Origin: Rhinopithecus roxellana
Lineage: Eukaryota; Chordata; Mammalia; Primates; Cercopithecidae
Direction of reading: 5' to 3'
DNA length: 64,000 bases
Assembly (NCBI RefSeq): GCF_007565055.1
Contig: NC_044554.1
Span: forward strand, 18,329,921 to 18,393,920
Shown: one piece after another, positions 12,433 through 24,500 of the stretch
How positions within the stretch are numbered: position 1 is the stretch's first letter
Layout of the letters: each line of letters opens with the position of its first letter
The notes under the pieces: model-generated
What the model saw: the letters and a program-made list of their open reading frames with translations, nothing else
Databases searched by the model: none
What the model was told of the DNA's origin: nothing
Position numbers and translations under genes: made by a program

Positions 12433-15400
12433 TCAGTTCCCACCTATGAGTGAGAACATGTGGTGTTTGGTTTTCTGTTCTTGTGATAGTTTGCTAAGAA
12501 TGATGGTTTCCAGCTGCATCCATGTCACTACAAAGGATGCAAACTCATCCTTTTTTATGGCTGCATAATATTCCATGGTGTATATGTGCCACATTTTCTT
12601 AATCCAGTCTGACACTGATGGATATTTGGGTTGGTTCCAAGTCTTTGCTATTGTGAACAGTGCCGCAATAAACATACATGTGCATGTGTCTTTATAGCAG
12701 CATGATTTATAATCGTTTGGGTATATACCCAGTAGTGGGATGGCTGGGTCACATGGTACATCTAGTTCTAGATCCTTGAGGAATTGCCATACTGTTTTCC
12801 ATAATGGTTGAACTAGTTTACAATCCCACCAACAGTGTAAAAGTGTTCCTATTTCCCCACATCCTCTCCAGCACCTGTTGTTTCCTGACTTTTTAATGAT
12901 TGCCGTTCTAACTGGTGTGAGATGGTATCTCATTGTGGTTTTGATTTGCATTTCTCTGATGGCGAGTGATAATGAGCATTTTTTCATGTGTCTGTTGGCT
13001 GTATGAATGTCTTCTTTTGAGAAATGTCTGTTCATATCCTTTGCCCACTTTTTGTTGGGGTTGTTTGTTTTTTTCCTGTAAATTTGTTTGAGTTCTTTGT
13101 AGGTTCTGGATATCAGCCCTTTGTCAGATGAGTAGATTGCAAAAATTTTCTCCCGTTCTGAAGGTTGCCTGTTCACTCTGATGGTAGTTTCTTTTGCTGT
13201 GCAGAAGCTCTTTAGTTTAATGAGATCCCATTTGTCAATTTTGGCTTTTGTTGCCATTGCTTTTGGTGTTTTAGACATGAAGTCCTTGCCCATGCCTATG
13301 TCCTGAATGGTACTACCTAGGTTTTCTTCTAGGGTTTTTATGGTATTAGGTCTAACATTTAAGTCTCTAATCCATCTTGAATTAATTTTCGTATAAGGAG
13401 TAAGGAAAGGATCCAGTTTCAGCTTTCTACTTATGGCTAGCCAATTTTCCCAGCACCATTTATTAAATAGGGAATCCTTTCCCCATTTCTTCTTTCTCTC
13501 AGGTTGGTCAAAGATGAGATGGCTGTAGTTGTGTGGTATTATTTCTGAGGACTCTGTTCTATTCCATTGGTCTAGATCTCTGTTTTGGTACCAGTACCAT
13601 GCTGTTTTGGTTCCTGTAGCCTTGTAGTATAGTTTGAAGTCAGGTAGCATGATGCCTCCAGCTTTGTTCTTTTGACTTAGGATTGTCTTGGCAATGCGGG
13701 CTCTTTTTTGGTTCCATATGAACTTTAAAGCCGTTTTTTCCAATTCTGTGAAGAAACTCATTGGTAGTTTGATGGGGATGGCATTGAATCTATAAATAAC
13801 CTTGGGGAGTATGGCCATTTTCACGATATTGATTCTTCCTATCCATGAGCATGGTATGTTCTTCCATTTGTTTGTATCCTCTTTTATTTCACTGAGCAGT
13901 GGTTTGTAGTTCTCCTTGAAGAGGTCCTTTACATCACTTGTAAGTTGGATTCCTAGGTATTTTACTCTCTTTGAAGCAATTGTGAATGGAAATTCATTCA
14001 TGATTTGGCTCTCTGTCTGTTACTGGTGTATAAGAATGCTTGTGATTTTTGCACATTAATTTTGTATCCTGAGACTTTGCTGAAGTTGCTTATCAGCTTA
14101 AGGAGATTTTGGGCTGAGACAATGGGGTTTTCTAAATATACAATCATGTCATCTGCAAACAGGGACAATTTGACTTCTTCTTTTCCTAACTGAATACCCT
14201 TGATTTCTTTCTCTTGCCTGATTGCCCTAGCCAGAACTTCCAACACTATGTTGAATAGGAGCGGTGAGAGAGGGCATCCTGTCTTGTGCCAGTTTTCAAA
14301 GGGAATTTTTCCAGTTTTTGCCCATTCAGTATGATATTGGCTGTGGGTTTGTCATAAATAGCTCTTATTATTTTGAGGTACGTTCCATCAATACCGAATT
14401 TATTGAGCGTTTTTAGCATGAAGGGCTGTTGAATTTTGTCAAAAGCCTTTTCCGCATCTATTGAGATAATCATGTGGTTCTTGTCTTTGGTTCTGTTTAT
14501 ATGCTGGATTATGTTTATTGATTTGCGAATGTTGAACCAGCCTTGCATCCCAGGGATGAAGCCCACTTGATCATGGTGGATAAGCTTTTGGATGTGCTGC
14601 TGAATCCTGTGTGCCAGTATTTTATTGAGGATTTTTGCATCGATGTTCATCAGGGATATTGGTCTAAAAGTCTCTTTTTTTGTTGTGTCTCTGCCAGGCT
14701 TTGGTATCAGGATGATGTTGGCCTCATGAATTGAGTTAGGGAGGATTCCCTCTTTTTCTATTGATTGGAATAGTTTCAGAAGGAATGGTACCAGCTCCTC
14801 CTTGTACCTCTGGTAGAATTCAGCCGTGAATCCATCTGGTCCTGGCCTTTTTTTGGTGGGTAGGCTATTAATTATTGCCTCAATTTTCAGAGCCTGCTAT
14901 TGGTCTACTCAGGGATTCAACTTCTCCCTGGTTTAGTCTTGGGAGAGTGTAAGTGTCCAGTAAATTATCCATTTCTTCTAGATTTTCTAGTTGATTTGCG
15001 TAGAGGTGTTTATAGTATTCTCTGATGGTAGTTGTATTTCTGTGGGGTCGGTGGTGATATCCCCTTTATCATTTTTTATTGCGTCTATTTGATTTTTCTC
15101 TCTTTTCTTCTTTATTAGTCTTGCTAGTGGTCTGTCAATTTTGTTGATCTTTTCAGAAAACCAACTCCTGGATTCATTGATTTTTTGAAGGGTTTTTTGT
15201 GTCTCTATCTCCTTCAGTTCTGCTCTGATCTTAGTTATTTCTTGCCTTCTGCTAGCTTTTGAATGTGTTTGCTCTTGCCTCTCTCGTTCTTTTAATTGTG
15301 ATGTTAGAGTGTCAATTTTAGATCTTTCCAGCTTTCACTTGTGGCCATTTAGTGCTATAAATTTCCCTCTACACACTGCTTTAAATGTGTCCCAGAGATT

Positions 15401-16256
15401 CTGGTATGTTGTATCTTTGTTCTCATTGGTTTTAAAGAACATCTTTATTTCTGCCTTCATTTCATTATGTACCCAGTAGTCATTCAGGAGCAGGTTGTTC
15501 AGTTTCCATGCAGTTGAGCGGTTTTGAGTGAGTTTCTTAGTCCTGAGTTCTAGTTTGATTGCACTGTGGTCTGAGAGACAGTTTGTTATAATTTCTGTTC
15601 TTTTACATTTGCTGAGGGGTGCTTTACTTCCAATTATGTGGTCAATTTTGGAATAAGTGCGATGTGGTGCTGAGACGAATGTATATTCTGTTGATTTGGG
15701 GTGGAGAATCCTATAGATGTCTATTAGGTCCGCTTGGTGCAGAGATGAGTTCAATTCCTGGATATCCTTGTTAACTTTCTGTCTCGTTGATCTGTCTAAT
15801 GTTGACAGTGCAGTACTGAAGTCTCCCATTATTATTGTATGGGAGTCTAAGTCTCTTTGTAAGCCTCTAAGGACTTGCTTCATGAATCTGGGTGCTCCTG
15901 CATTGGGTGCATATAACTATTTAGGATAGTTAGCTCTTCCTGTTGAATTGATCCCTTTGCCATTATGTAATGGCCTTCTTTGTCTCTTTTGATCTTTGAT
16001 GGTTTAAAGTCTGTTTTATCAGAGACTAGGATTGCAACCCCTGCTTCTTTTGTTCTCCATTTGCTTGGTAGATCTTCCTGTATCCCTTTATTTTGAGTGT
16101 ATGTATGTCTCTGCATGTGAGATGGTTCTCCTGAATACAGCAGACTGATGGGTCTTGACTCTTTATCCTGTTTGCCAGTCTGTGTCTTTTAATTGGAGCA
16201 TTTAGTCCATTTACATTTAAGATTCATATTGTTATGTGTGAACTTGATCCTGCCAT
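12433..16256 (-). pseudogene. L1-A ORF2 pseudogene
   Basis: In L1 this ORF encodes the endonuclease-reverse transcriptase. Reading from the ATG at 16,256, codon 11 is TGA (Leu in L1-C), so translation stops at once. Further damage is seen by comparison with L1-C: an extra T near 14,888, a missing C near 14,278 and a 4-bp loss near 14,013. Open pieces remain at 15,335-15,883 (endonuclease C-terminal half), 14,246-14,650 and 13,998-14,246 (reverse transcriptase, FADD retained), and 12,433-14,001 (522 codons to the C-terminus, with the Cys/His motif kept). The endonuclease active-site motif reads GDFS instead of GDFN (the position equivalent to N147). It is clearly inactive. Confidence 0.95.
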
Positions 16257-16319
16257 TATGATATTAACTGGTTATTTTGCTCGTTAGTTGATGCAGTTTC
16301 TTCCTAGCCTCGATGGTCT

Positions 16320-17336
16320 TTACATTTTGGCATGTTTTTGCAATGGCTCGTACCAGTTGTTCCTTTCCATGTTTAGGGCTTCCTTCAGGGTCTCTTGTAA
16401 GGCAGGCCTGGTGGTGACAAAATCTCTAAGCATTTGCTTATCTGTAAAGGATTTTATTTCTCCTTCACTTATGAAAATTAGTTTGGCTGGATATGAAATT
16501 CTAGGTTGAAAATTCTTTTCCTTAAGAATATTGAATATTGGCCCCCACTCTCTTCTGGCTTGTAGAGTTTCTGCCGAGAGATCTGCTGTTAGTCTGATGG
16601 GCTTCCCTTTGTGGGTAACCCGACCTTTCTCTCTGGCTGCCCTTAAGATTTTTTCCTTCATTTCAACTTTGGTGAATCTGGCAATTATGTGTCTTGGAGT
16701 TGCTCTTCTGGAGGAGTATCTTTGTGGCGTTCTCTGTATTTCCTTTATTTGAATGTTGGCCTGCCCTACTAGGTTGGGGAAGTTCTCCTGAATGATATCC
16801 TGAAGAGTGTTTTCCAACTTGGTTCCATTTTTCCCCTCACTTTCAGGCACCCCAATCAGACGTAGATTTGGTCTTTTTACGTAATCCCATACTTTTTGCA
16901 GGCTTTGTTCATTTCTTTTTCTTCTTTTTTCTTTTGGTTTCTCTTCTTGCTTCGTTTCATTCATTTGATCCTCAATCGCTGATACTCTTTCTTCCAGTTG
17001 ATCGAGTTGCTTACTGAAGCTTGTGCATTTGTGACGTACTTCTCGTGTCATGGTTTTTATCTCTGTCATTTCGTTTATGACCTTCTCTGCATTAATTAGT
17101 CTAGCTGTCAATTCTTCCACTCTTTTTTCAATATTTTTACTTTCTTTGCACTGGGTACGTAATTCCTCCTTTAGCTCTGAGAAGTTTGATGGACTGAAGC
17201 CTTCTTCTCTCATCTCGTCAAAGTCATTCTCTGACCAGCTTCGATCCGTTGCTGGTGATGAGCTGCGCTCCTTTGCAGGGGGGGATGCGCTCTTATTTTT
17301 TGAATTTCCAGCTTTTCTGCCCTGCTTTTTCCCCAT
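16320..17336 (-). CDS. L1-A ORF1, open (ORF1p, RNA-binding chaperone)
   Basis: Codes for 338 residues from ATG at 17,336 to the stop at 16,320, the same length as L1-C ORF1. Order of domains: a basic, Ser-rich N-terminus (1-50), a Lys/Glu-rich coiled coil (about 52-150, ending 'KEKRRKRNEQS'), an RRM-like domain starting near 'RPNLRLIGVPES', and the C-terminal nucleic-acid-binding domain containing 'LQARREWGPIF'. L1 ORF1p trimerises through the coiled coil and coats L1 RNA in cytoplasmic particles. Here the downstream ORF2 is dead, so any product could only act alone or with ORF2p from another copy. The C-terminus 'QKHAKM' is the common form. The frame may be open only because the insertion is fairly young; expression is not shown. 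Confidence 0.85.
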   Translation of the reverse strand: MGKKQGRKAGNSKNKSASPPAKERSSSPATDRSWSENDFDEMREEGFSPSNFSELKEELRTQCKESKNIEKRVEELTARLINAEKVINEMTEIKTMTREVRHKCTSFSKQLDQLEERVSAIEDQMNETKQEEKPKEKRRKRNEQSLQKVWDYVKRPNLRLIGVPESEGKNGTKLENTLQDIIQENFPNLVGQANIQIKEIQRTPQRYSSRRATPRHIIARFTKVEMKEKILRAAREKGRVTHKGKPIRLTADLSAETLQARREWGPIFNILKEKNFQPRISYPAKLIFISEGEIKSFTDKQMLRDFVTTRPALQETLKEALNMERNNWYEPLQKHAKM

Positions 17337-18371
17337 CTTTGTGGTTTTATCTGCCTCTGGTCTTTGATGATGGTGATGTACTGATGGGGTTTTGGTATAG
17401 GTGTCCTTCCTGTTTGATAGTTTTCCTTCTAGCAGTCAGGACCCTCAGCTGCAGGTCTGTTGGAGATTGCTTGAGGTCCACTCCAGACCCTGTTTGCCTG
17501 GGTATCAGCAGCAGAGGTTGCAGAAGATAGAATATTGCTGAACAGCAAGTGTACCTGTCTGATTCTTACTTTGGAAGCTTCCTCTCGGCGGTGTACTCCA
17601 CCCTGTGAGGTGTGGGGTGTCAGAGTGCCCCTAGTGGGGGATGTCTCCCAGTTAGGCTACTCAGGGGTCAGGGACCCACTTGAGCAGGCAGTCTGTCCCT
17701 TCTCAGATCTCAACCTCTGTGTGGGGAGATCCACTGCTCTCTTCAAAGCTGTCAGACAGAGTTGTTTGTGTCTGCAGTGGTTCCTGCTGCTTTTATTGTT
17801 GTTGTTGTTTAGCTGTGCCCTGTCCCCAGAGGTGGAGTCTACAGAGACAGGCAGGTTTCCTTGAGCTGCTGTGAGCTCCACCCAGTTCGAGCTTCCCAGT
17901 GGCTTTGTTTACCTACTTAAGCCTCAGCAATGGTGGGCGCCCCTCTCCCAGCCTCGCTGCTGCCTTGCCGTTAGATCGCAGACTGCTGTGCTAGCAATGA
18001 GGGAGGCTCCGTGGCCATGGGACCCTCCTGACCAGGTGTGGGATACAATCTCCTGGTGTGCCCATTTGCTCAAAGTGCAGTATTGGGGTGGGAGTCACCC
18101 GATTTTCCAGGTGTTGTGTGTCTCAGTTCCCCTGGCTAGAAAAAGGGACTCCCTTCCCCCTTGCACTTCCCAGGGGAGGTGATGCCTCGCCCTGCTTCAG
18201 CTCTCGCTGGTCGGGCTGCAGCAGCTGACCAGCACCGATTGTCCGGCACTCCCTAGTGAGATGACCGCAGTACCTCAGTTGAAAATGCAGAAATCACCGG
18301 TCTTCTGTGTCACTCGCGCTGGGAGTTGGAGACTGGAGCTGTTCCTATTCGGCCATCTTGCTCTGCCCCCC
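17337..18371 (-). promoter_or_regulatory. L1-A 5'UTR / internal promoter
   Basis: About 1.03 kb of L1 5'UTR. In primate L1s this region carries an internal Pol II promoter near its start and an antisense promoter. The YY1-type 'gccatctt' (sense AAGATGGC) at 18,352-18,359 is intact. A small GTT repeat lies at 17,795-17,810. Confidence 0.75.
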
Positions 18372-18436
18372 ATTTTTTTGTATATTGATCTTATACCCTT
18401 TAGGCTTGCTGAATTCACTTGTTATTTCTAATCATT

Positions 18437-18471
18437 GTGTGTGTGTGTGTGTGCGTGTGTATGTGTGTGTA
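18437..18471. repeat. (GT)n microsatellite, interrupted
   Basis: About 35 bp of GT repeat with GC and AT interruptions, inside the ancient L1M. Confidence 0.9.
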
Positions 18472-19470
18472 TTCCTCGGGATTTTTAAGATTCAAGTTCA
18501 TGTCATCTGTTAATAGAGAGAGATTTACTTTTTTCTTTCCAACCTAGATGCCATTTATCTTTTTATTTAACTTAAATGCTTTTGCTGGACTCTCCAGTAT
18601 AATGTAAAATAGAAGTGGTATGAGCATACATATTTGTCTTGTTACTGATTTCAGGGGAAAGCACTAATTTTTCACCAATAAGTATGATGTTATTTATTTA
18701 TTTATTTATTTTTCCGTAGATGGGCTTTATTAAGTTGAGGGTATTCTCCTCTTTGTCTACTTTGTTTAGAGTTGGGGCATTAGATGGTGTTAGATTTTTT
18801 GCAATGCTTTTTCTACAACTATTGAAAATATTACGTTATGTTTTGTTTTTTATTAATATAGGGCATTCCATGGATTTGATTAATTTTCCTGTGTTAAACT
18901 AACCTTGTATTCTTGGGATAAATCCCACTTGATCATGATGTGTAATGCTTTTTATATGTTGTGGGATTAAATTTTCTTGTATTTTCTGAGATGTTTTGTT
19001 CATATGCATAAGGGATATTTATCTGTAATTTTCTTTATTTTTGTATGTATTTGTTGGGTTATTATATCAAAGTAATAGCTGCAGAAAATAACTTGGACAG
19101 TTTTGGCTACTCTCCTATTTTTAAAAAGAATTTGTGAATGACTTGTGTTAATTCTTCTTTAAAAACTTGGTGGAATTTATCTGTGGAAACATCTGGGCCT
19201 GCAATTTTCTTTGTGAGGAGTTTTGTGATTTTTAATTCAATCTATTTACTCATTAAAAGTATATTCATATTTTCTATGTTTTCTTGAGTGATTCTGGGAA
19301 GATATGTCTTTCTAGAAATGCATCCATTTTATTTGATTGTGTAATTCATTAACACACTATTGTTCATTTCCTTATAATCTTTTTATATCTTTGAGCTTGG
19401 TAATGACACTCCCTTTTTAATTCTTGATTTATTAATTTGAGTCTGTTTTCTTTCTTAGTCAGTTTACTTA

Positions 19471-19487
19471 AAAGTTAGCGAATTTGG
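19471..19487. repeat. Left target-site duplication of L1-B
   Basis: 'aaagttagcgaatttgg' recurs at 25,660-25,676 with one C/T change. The target lies in the ancient L1M. Confidence 0.9.
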
Positions 19488-20518
19488 GGGGGCGGAGAAA
19501 GATGGCCGAATAGGAACAGCTCCAGTCTCCAACTCCCAGCGCGAGCAACACAGAAGACCGGTGATTTCTGCATTTTCAACTGAGGTACTGGGGACATCTC
19601 ACTAGGGAGTGCCGGACAATTGGTGCTGGTCAGCTGCTGCAGCCTGACCAGCGAGAGCTGGAGCAGGGCAAGGCATCGCCTCACCTGGGAAGTGCAAGGG
19701 GGAAGGGAATCCCTTTTCCTAGCCAGGGGAACTGAGACACACAACACCTGGAAAAACGGGTAACTCCCACCCCAATACCGCGCTTTAAGCAACGGGCACA
19801 CCAGAAGAATATATCCCTCACCTGGCTGGGAGGGTCCCATGCCCACGGAGCCTCCCTCATTGTTAACACAGCAGTCCGCGGTGATCTAACCGCAAGGCAA
19901 CAGCGAGGCTGGGGGAGGGGCACCCGCCATTGCTGAGGCTTAAGTAGGTAAACAAAGCCGCTAGGAAGCTCAAACTGGGTGGAGCTCACAGCAGCTCAAG
20001 GAAACCTGCTGTGTCTATAGACTCCACCTCTGGGGGCAGGGCTCAGCTAAAAAACAACAGGGGAAACAGCAGAGGCCTGAGCAGATGCGAAAGATTCTGT
20101 CTGACAGCTTTGAAGAGAGCAGTGGATCTCCCAACATGGAGGTTGAGATCTGAGAAGGGACAGACTGCCTGCTCAAGTGGGTCACTGACCACTGAGTAGC
20201 CTAACTGGGAGACATCCCCCACTACGGGCAGTCTGACACCCCACACCTCACAGGGTGGAGTACACCCCTGAGAGGAAGCTTCCAAAGTAAGAATCAGACA
20301 GGTACACTTGCTGTTCAGCAATATTCTATCTTCTGCAACCTCTGCTGCTGATACCCAGGCAAACAGGTCTGGAGTGGACCTCAAGCAATCTCCAACAGAC
20401 CTATAGCTGAGGGTCCTGACTGTCAGAAGGAAAACTATCAAACAGGAAGGACACATATACCAAATCCCCATCAGTACGTCACCATCATCAAAGACCAGAG
20501 ACAGATAAAACCACAAAG
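19488..20518 (+). promoter_or_regulatory. L1-B 5'UTR / internal promoter
   Basis: Full-length L1 5'UTR beginning 'gggggcggagaaagatggcc'. Compared with L1-C several CpGs are changed (for example 'gcgagcaacac' against 'gcgagcgacac'), consistent with greater age. Confidence 0.7.
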
Positions 20519-21532
20519 ATGGGGAAAAAGCAGGGCAGAAAAGCTGGAAATTCAAAAAATAAGAGGGCATCTCCCCCTGCAAAGGAGCACAGCCCATCAC
20601 CAGCAACGGATCGAAGATGATCAGAGAATGACTTTGACAAGATGAGAGAAGAAGCCTTCAGTCCATCACTTCTCAGAGCTAAAGGAGGAATTACGTACCC
20701 AGCGCAAAGAAACTAAAAATCCTGAAAAAAGAGTGGAAGAATTGACAGCTAGACTAATTAATGCAGAGAAGGTCATAAACGAAATGACAGAGATGAAAAC
20801 CATGACACGAGAAATACGTGACAAATGCACAAGCTTCAGTAAGCGACTCGATCAACTGGAAGAAAGAGTATCAGCGATTGAGGATCAAATGAATGAAATG
20901 AAGCGAGAAGAGAAACCAAAAGAAAAAAGAAGAAAAAGAAATGAACAAAGCCTGCAAGATGTATGGGATTGTGTAAAAAACCAAATCTACGTCTGATTGG
21001 GGTGCCTGAAAGTGAGGGGGAAAATGGAACCAAGTTGGAAAACACTCTTCAGGATATCATCCAGGAGAAATTCCCCAACCTAGTAGGGCAGGCCAACATT
21101 CAAATTCAGGAAATACAGAGAACACCACAAAGATACTCCTCGAGAAGAGCAACTCCAAGACACATAATTGCCAGATTCACCAAAGTTGAAATGAAGGAAA
21201 AAATCTTAAGGGCAGCCAGAGAGAAAGGTCGGGTTACCCACAAAGGGAAGCCCATCAGACTAACAGCAGATCTCTCGGCAGAAACTCTACAAGCCAGAAG
21301 AGAGTGGGGACCAATATTCAACGTTCTTAAAGGAAAGAATTTTAAACCCAGAATTTCATATCCAGACAAACTAAGTTTCATAAGTGAGGGAGAAATAAAA
21401 TCCGTTTCAGATAAGCAAATGCTTAGAGATTTTGTCACCACCAGGCCTGCCTTACAAGAGATCCTGAAGGAAGCCCTAAACATGGAAAGGAACAACTGGT
21501 AGCAGCCATTGCAAAAACATGCCAAAATGTAA
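20519..21532 (+). pseudogene. L1-B ORF1 pseudogene
   Basis: Starts with ATG at 20,519 in the same context as L1-C. A Trp codon becomes TGA at about 20,617-20,620, just after 'SPATDRR'. A 2-bp loss near 20,669 and a 1-bp loss near 20,979 ('gtaaaaaacc' against 'gtaaaaagacc') shift the frame. Near the end the Arg-Tyr pair of L1-C is Trp-stop at 21,498-21,503. The remaining open parts, 20,733-20,996 (coiled coil) and 20,963-21,502 (RRM and C-terminal domain), are not joined. No functional ORF1p is possible. Confidence 0.95.
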
Positions 21533-21595
21533 AGACCATTGAGGCTAGGAAGAAACTGCATCAACTAACAAGCAAAATAACCAGTTAATATCATA

Positions 21596-24500
21596 ATGGC
21601 AGGATCACGTTCACACATAACAATATTAACCTTAAATGTTAATGGACTAAATGCTCCAATTAAAAGACACAGACTGGTAAACTGGATAAGGAATCAAGAC
21701 CCATCAGTCTGCTGTATTCAGGAGACCCATCTCACATGCAGAGACATACATAGGCTCAAAATAAAGGGATGGAGGAAGATCTACCAAACAAATGGAGAAC
21801 AAAAAAAAGCAGGGGTTGCAATCCTAGTCTCTGATAAAACAGACTTTAAACCATCAAAGATCAAAAGAGACAAAGAAGGCCATTACATAATGGCAAAGGG
21901 ATCAATTCAACAGGAAGAGCTAACTATCCTAAATATATATGCACCCAATACAGGAGCACCCAGATTCATAAAGCAAGTCCTTAGAGACTTACAAAGAGAC
22001 TTAGACTCCCATACAATAATAATGGGAGACTTCAACACTCCACTGTCAACATTAGACAGATCAACGAGACAGAAAGTTAACAAGGATATCCAGGAATTGA
22101 ACTCATCTCTGCACCAAGCAGACCTAACAGACATCTATAGAACTCTCCACCCCAAATCAACAGAATATACATTCTTCTCAGCACCACATCGCACTTATTC
22201 CAAAATTGACCACATAATTGGAAGTAAAGCACCCCTCAGCAAATGTAAAAGAACAGAAATTATAACAAACTGTCTCTCAGAAAACAGTGCAATCAAACTA
22301 GAACTCAGGACTAAGAAACTCACTCAAAACCGCTCAACTACATGGAAACTGAACAACCTGCTCCTGAATGACTACTGGGTACATAATGAAATGAAGGCAG
22401 AAATAAAGATGTTCTTTGAAACCAATGAGAACAAAGATACAACATACCAGAATCTCTGGGACACATTTAAAGCAGTGTGTAGAGGGAAATTTATAGCACT
22501 AAATGCCCACAAGAGAAAGCAGGAAAGATCTAAAATTGACACTCTAACATCACAATTAAAAGAACGAGAGAGGCAAGAGCAAACACATTCAAAAGCTAGC
22601 AGAAGGCAAGAAATAACTAAGATCAGAGCAGAACTGAAGGAGATAGAGACACAAAAGCCCTCCAAAAAAATCAATGAATCCAGGAGTTGGTTTTTTGAAA
22701 AGATCAACAAAATTGACAGACCACTAGCAAGACTAATAAAGAACACGAGAGAGGAATCAAATAGATGCAAAAAAAATGATAAAGGGGATATCACCACCGA
22801 CCTCACAGAAATACAAACTACCATCAGAGAATACTATAAACACCTCTACACAAATCAACTAGAAAATCTAGAAGAAATGGATAATTTACTGGACACTTAC
22901 ACTCTCCCAAGACTAAACCAGGAAGAAGTTGAATCCCTGAATAGACCAATAGCAGGCTCTGAAATTGAGGCAACAATTAATAGCCTACCCACCAAAAAAA
23001 ATCCAGGACCAGATGGATTCACGGCTGAATTCTACCAGAGGTACAAGGAGGAGCTGGTACCATTCCTTCTGAAACTATTCCAATCAATTGAAAAAGAGGG
23101 AATCCTCCCTAACTCATTTTATGAGGCCAACATCATCCTGATACCAAAGCCTGGCAGAGACACAACAAAAAAGAGAATTTTAGACCAATATCCCTGATGA
23201 ACATCGATGCAAAAATCCTCAATAAAATATGGGCAATCCGGATTCAGCAGCACATCCAAAAGCTTATCCACCATGATCAAGTGGGCTTCATCCCTGGGAT
23301 GCAAGGCTGGTTCAACATTCGCAAATCAATAAACATAATCCAGCATATAAACAGAACCAAAGTCAAGAACCACATGATTATCTCAATAGATGCAGAAAAG
23401 GCTTTTGACAAAATTCAACAGCCCTTCATGCTAAAAACGCTCAATAAATTCGGTATTGATGGAACGTACCTCAAAATAATAAGAGCTATTTATGACAAAC
23501 CCACAGCCAATATCATACTGAATGGGCAAAAACTGGAAAAATTCCCTTTGAAAACTGGGAGAAGACAGGGATGCCCTCTCTCACCGCTCCTATTCAACAT
23601 AGTATTGGAAGTTCTGGCTAGGGTAATCAGGCAAGAGAAAGAAATCAAGGGTATTCAGTTAGGAAAAGAAGAAGTCAAATTGTCCCTGTTTGCAGATGAC
23701 ATGATTGTATATTTAGAAAACCCCATTGTCTCAGCCCAAAATCTCCGTAAGCTGATAAGCAACTTCAGCAAAGTCTCAGCATACAAAATTAATGTGCAAA
23801 AATCACAAGCATTCTTATACACCAGTAACAGACAAGCAGAGATCCAATTCCGGAATGAACTTCCATTCACAATTGCTTCAAAGAAAATAAAATACCTAGG
23901 AATCCAACTTACAAGGGATGTAAAGGACCTCTTCGAGGAGAACTACAAACCACTGCTCAGTGAAATAAAAGAGGATACAAACAAATGGAAGAACATACCA
24001 TGCTCATGGATAGGAAGAATCAATATCGTGAAAATGGCCATACTGCCCAAGGTTTTTTATAGATTCAATGCCATCCCCATCAAGCTACCAATGAGTTTCT
24101 TCACAGAATTGGAAAAAAAGGCTTTAAAGTTCATATGGAACCAAAAAAGAGCCCGCATTGCCAAGACAATCCTACGTCAAAAGGACAAAGCTGGAGGCGT
24201 CACGCTACCTGACTTCAAACTATACTACAAGGCTACAGGAACCAAAACAGCATGGTACTGGTACCAAAACAGAGATATAGACCAATGGAACAGAACAGAA
24301 TCCTCAGAAATAATACCACACATCTACAGCCATCTGATCTTTGACAAACCTGAGAGAAAGAAGAAATGGGGAAAGGATTCCCTATTAAATAAATGGTGCT
24401 GGGAAAATTGGCTAGCCATAAGTAGAAAGCTGAAACTGGATCCTTTCCTTACTCCTTATACGAAGATTAATTCAAGATGGATTAGAGACTTAAATGTTAG

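Larger units (their letters stand above)
12175..18371 (-). mobile_element. L1-A: full-length L1PA-type LINE-1, minus strand
   Basis: Reading leftward it has a 5'UTR (17,337-18,371, with YY1-like 'gccatctt' at 18,352-18,359), an open ORF1 (16,320-17,336), a 63-bp inter-ORF spacer, a broken ORF2 (12,433-16,256), a 3'UTR with a G-rich tract and a T-rich (poly A) end near 12,175-12,210. About 6.2 kb, hence full length. It sits inside an ancient L1M with a 14-bp TSD (one mismatch). Because ORF2 carries a nonsense codon and frameshifts, it cannot move by its own proteins. Confidence 0.95.
18372..19487 (-). mobile_element. Ancient L1M, segment 2 of 3 (reverse-transcriptase region)
   Basis: Resumes the old L1M after L1-A: 'aggcttgctgaattcactt', 'gtcatctgttaatagagaga', 'aatgtaaaatagaagtggta', and 'tcttgggataaatcccactt' are antisense ORF2 phrases. 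It contains a (GT)n at 18,437-18,471 and a (TTTA)n near 18,690-18,712. It ends at the L1-B target site and resumes at 25,660. Confidence 0.85.
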
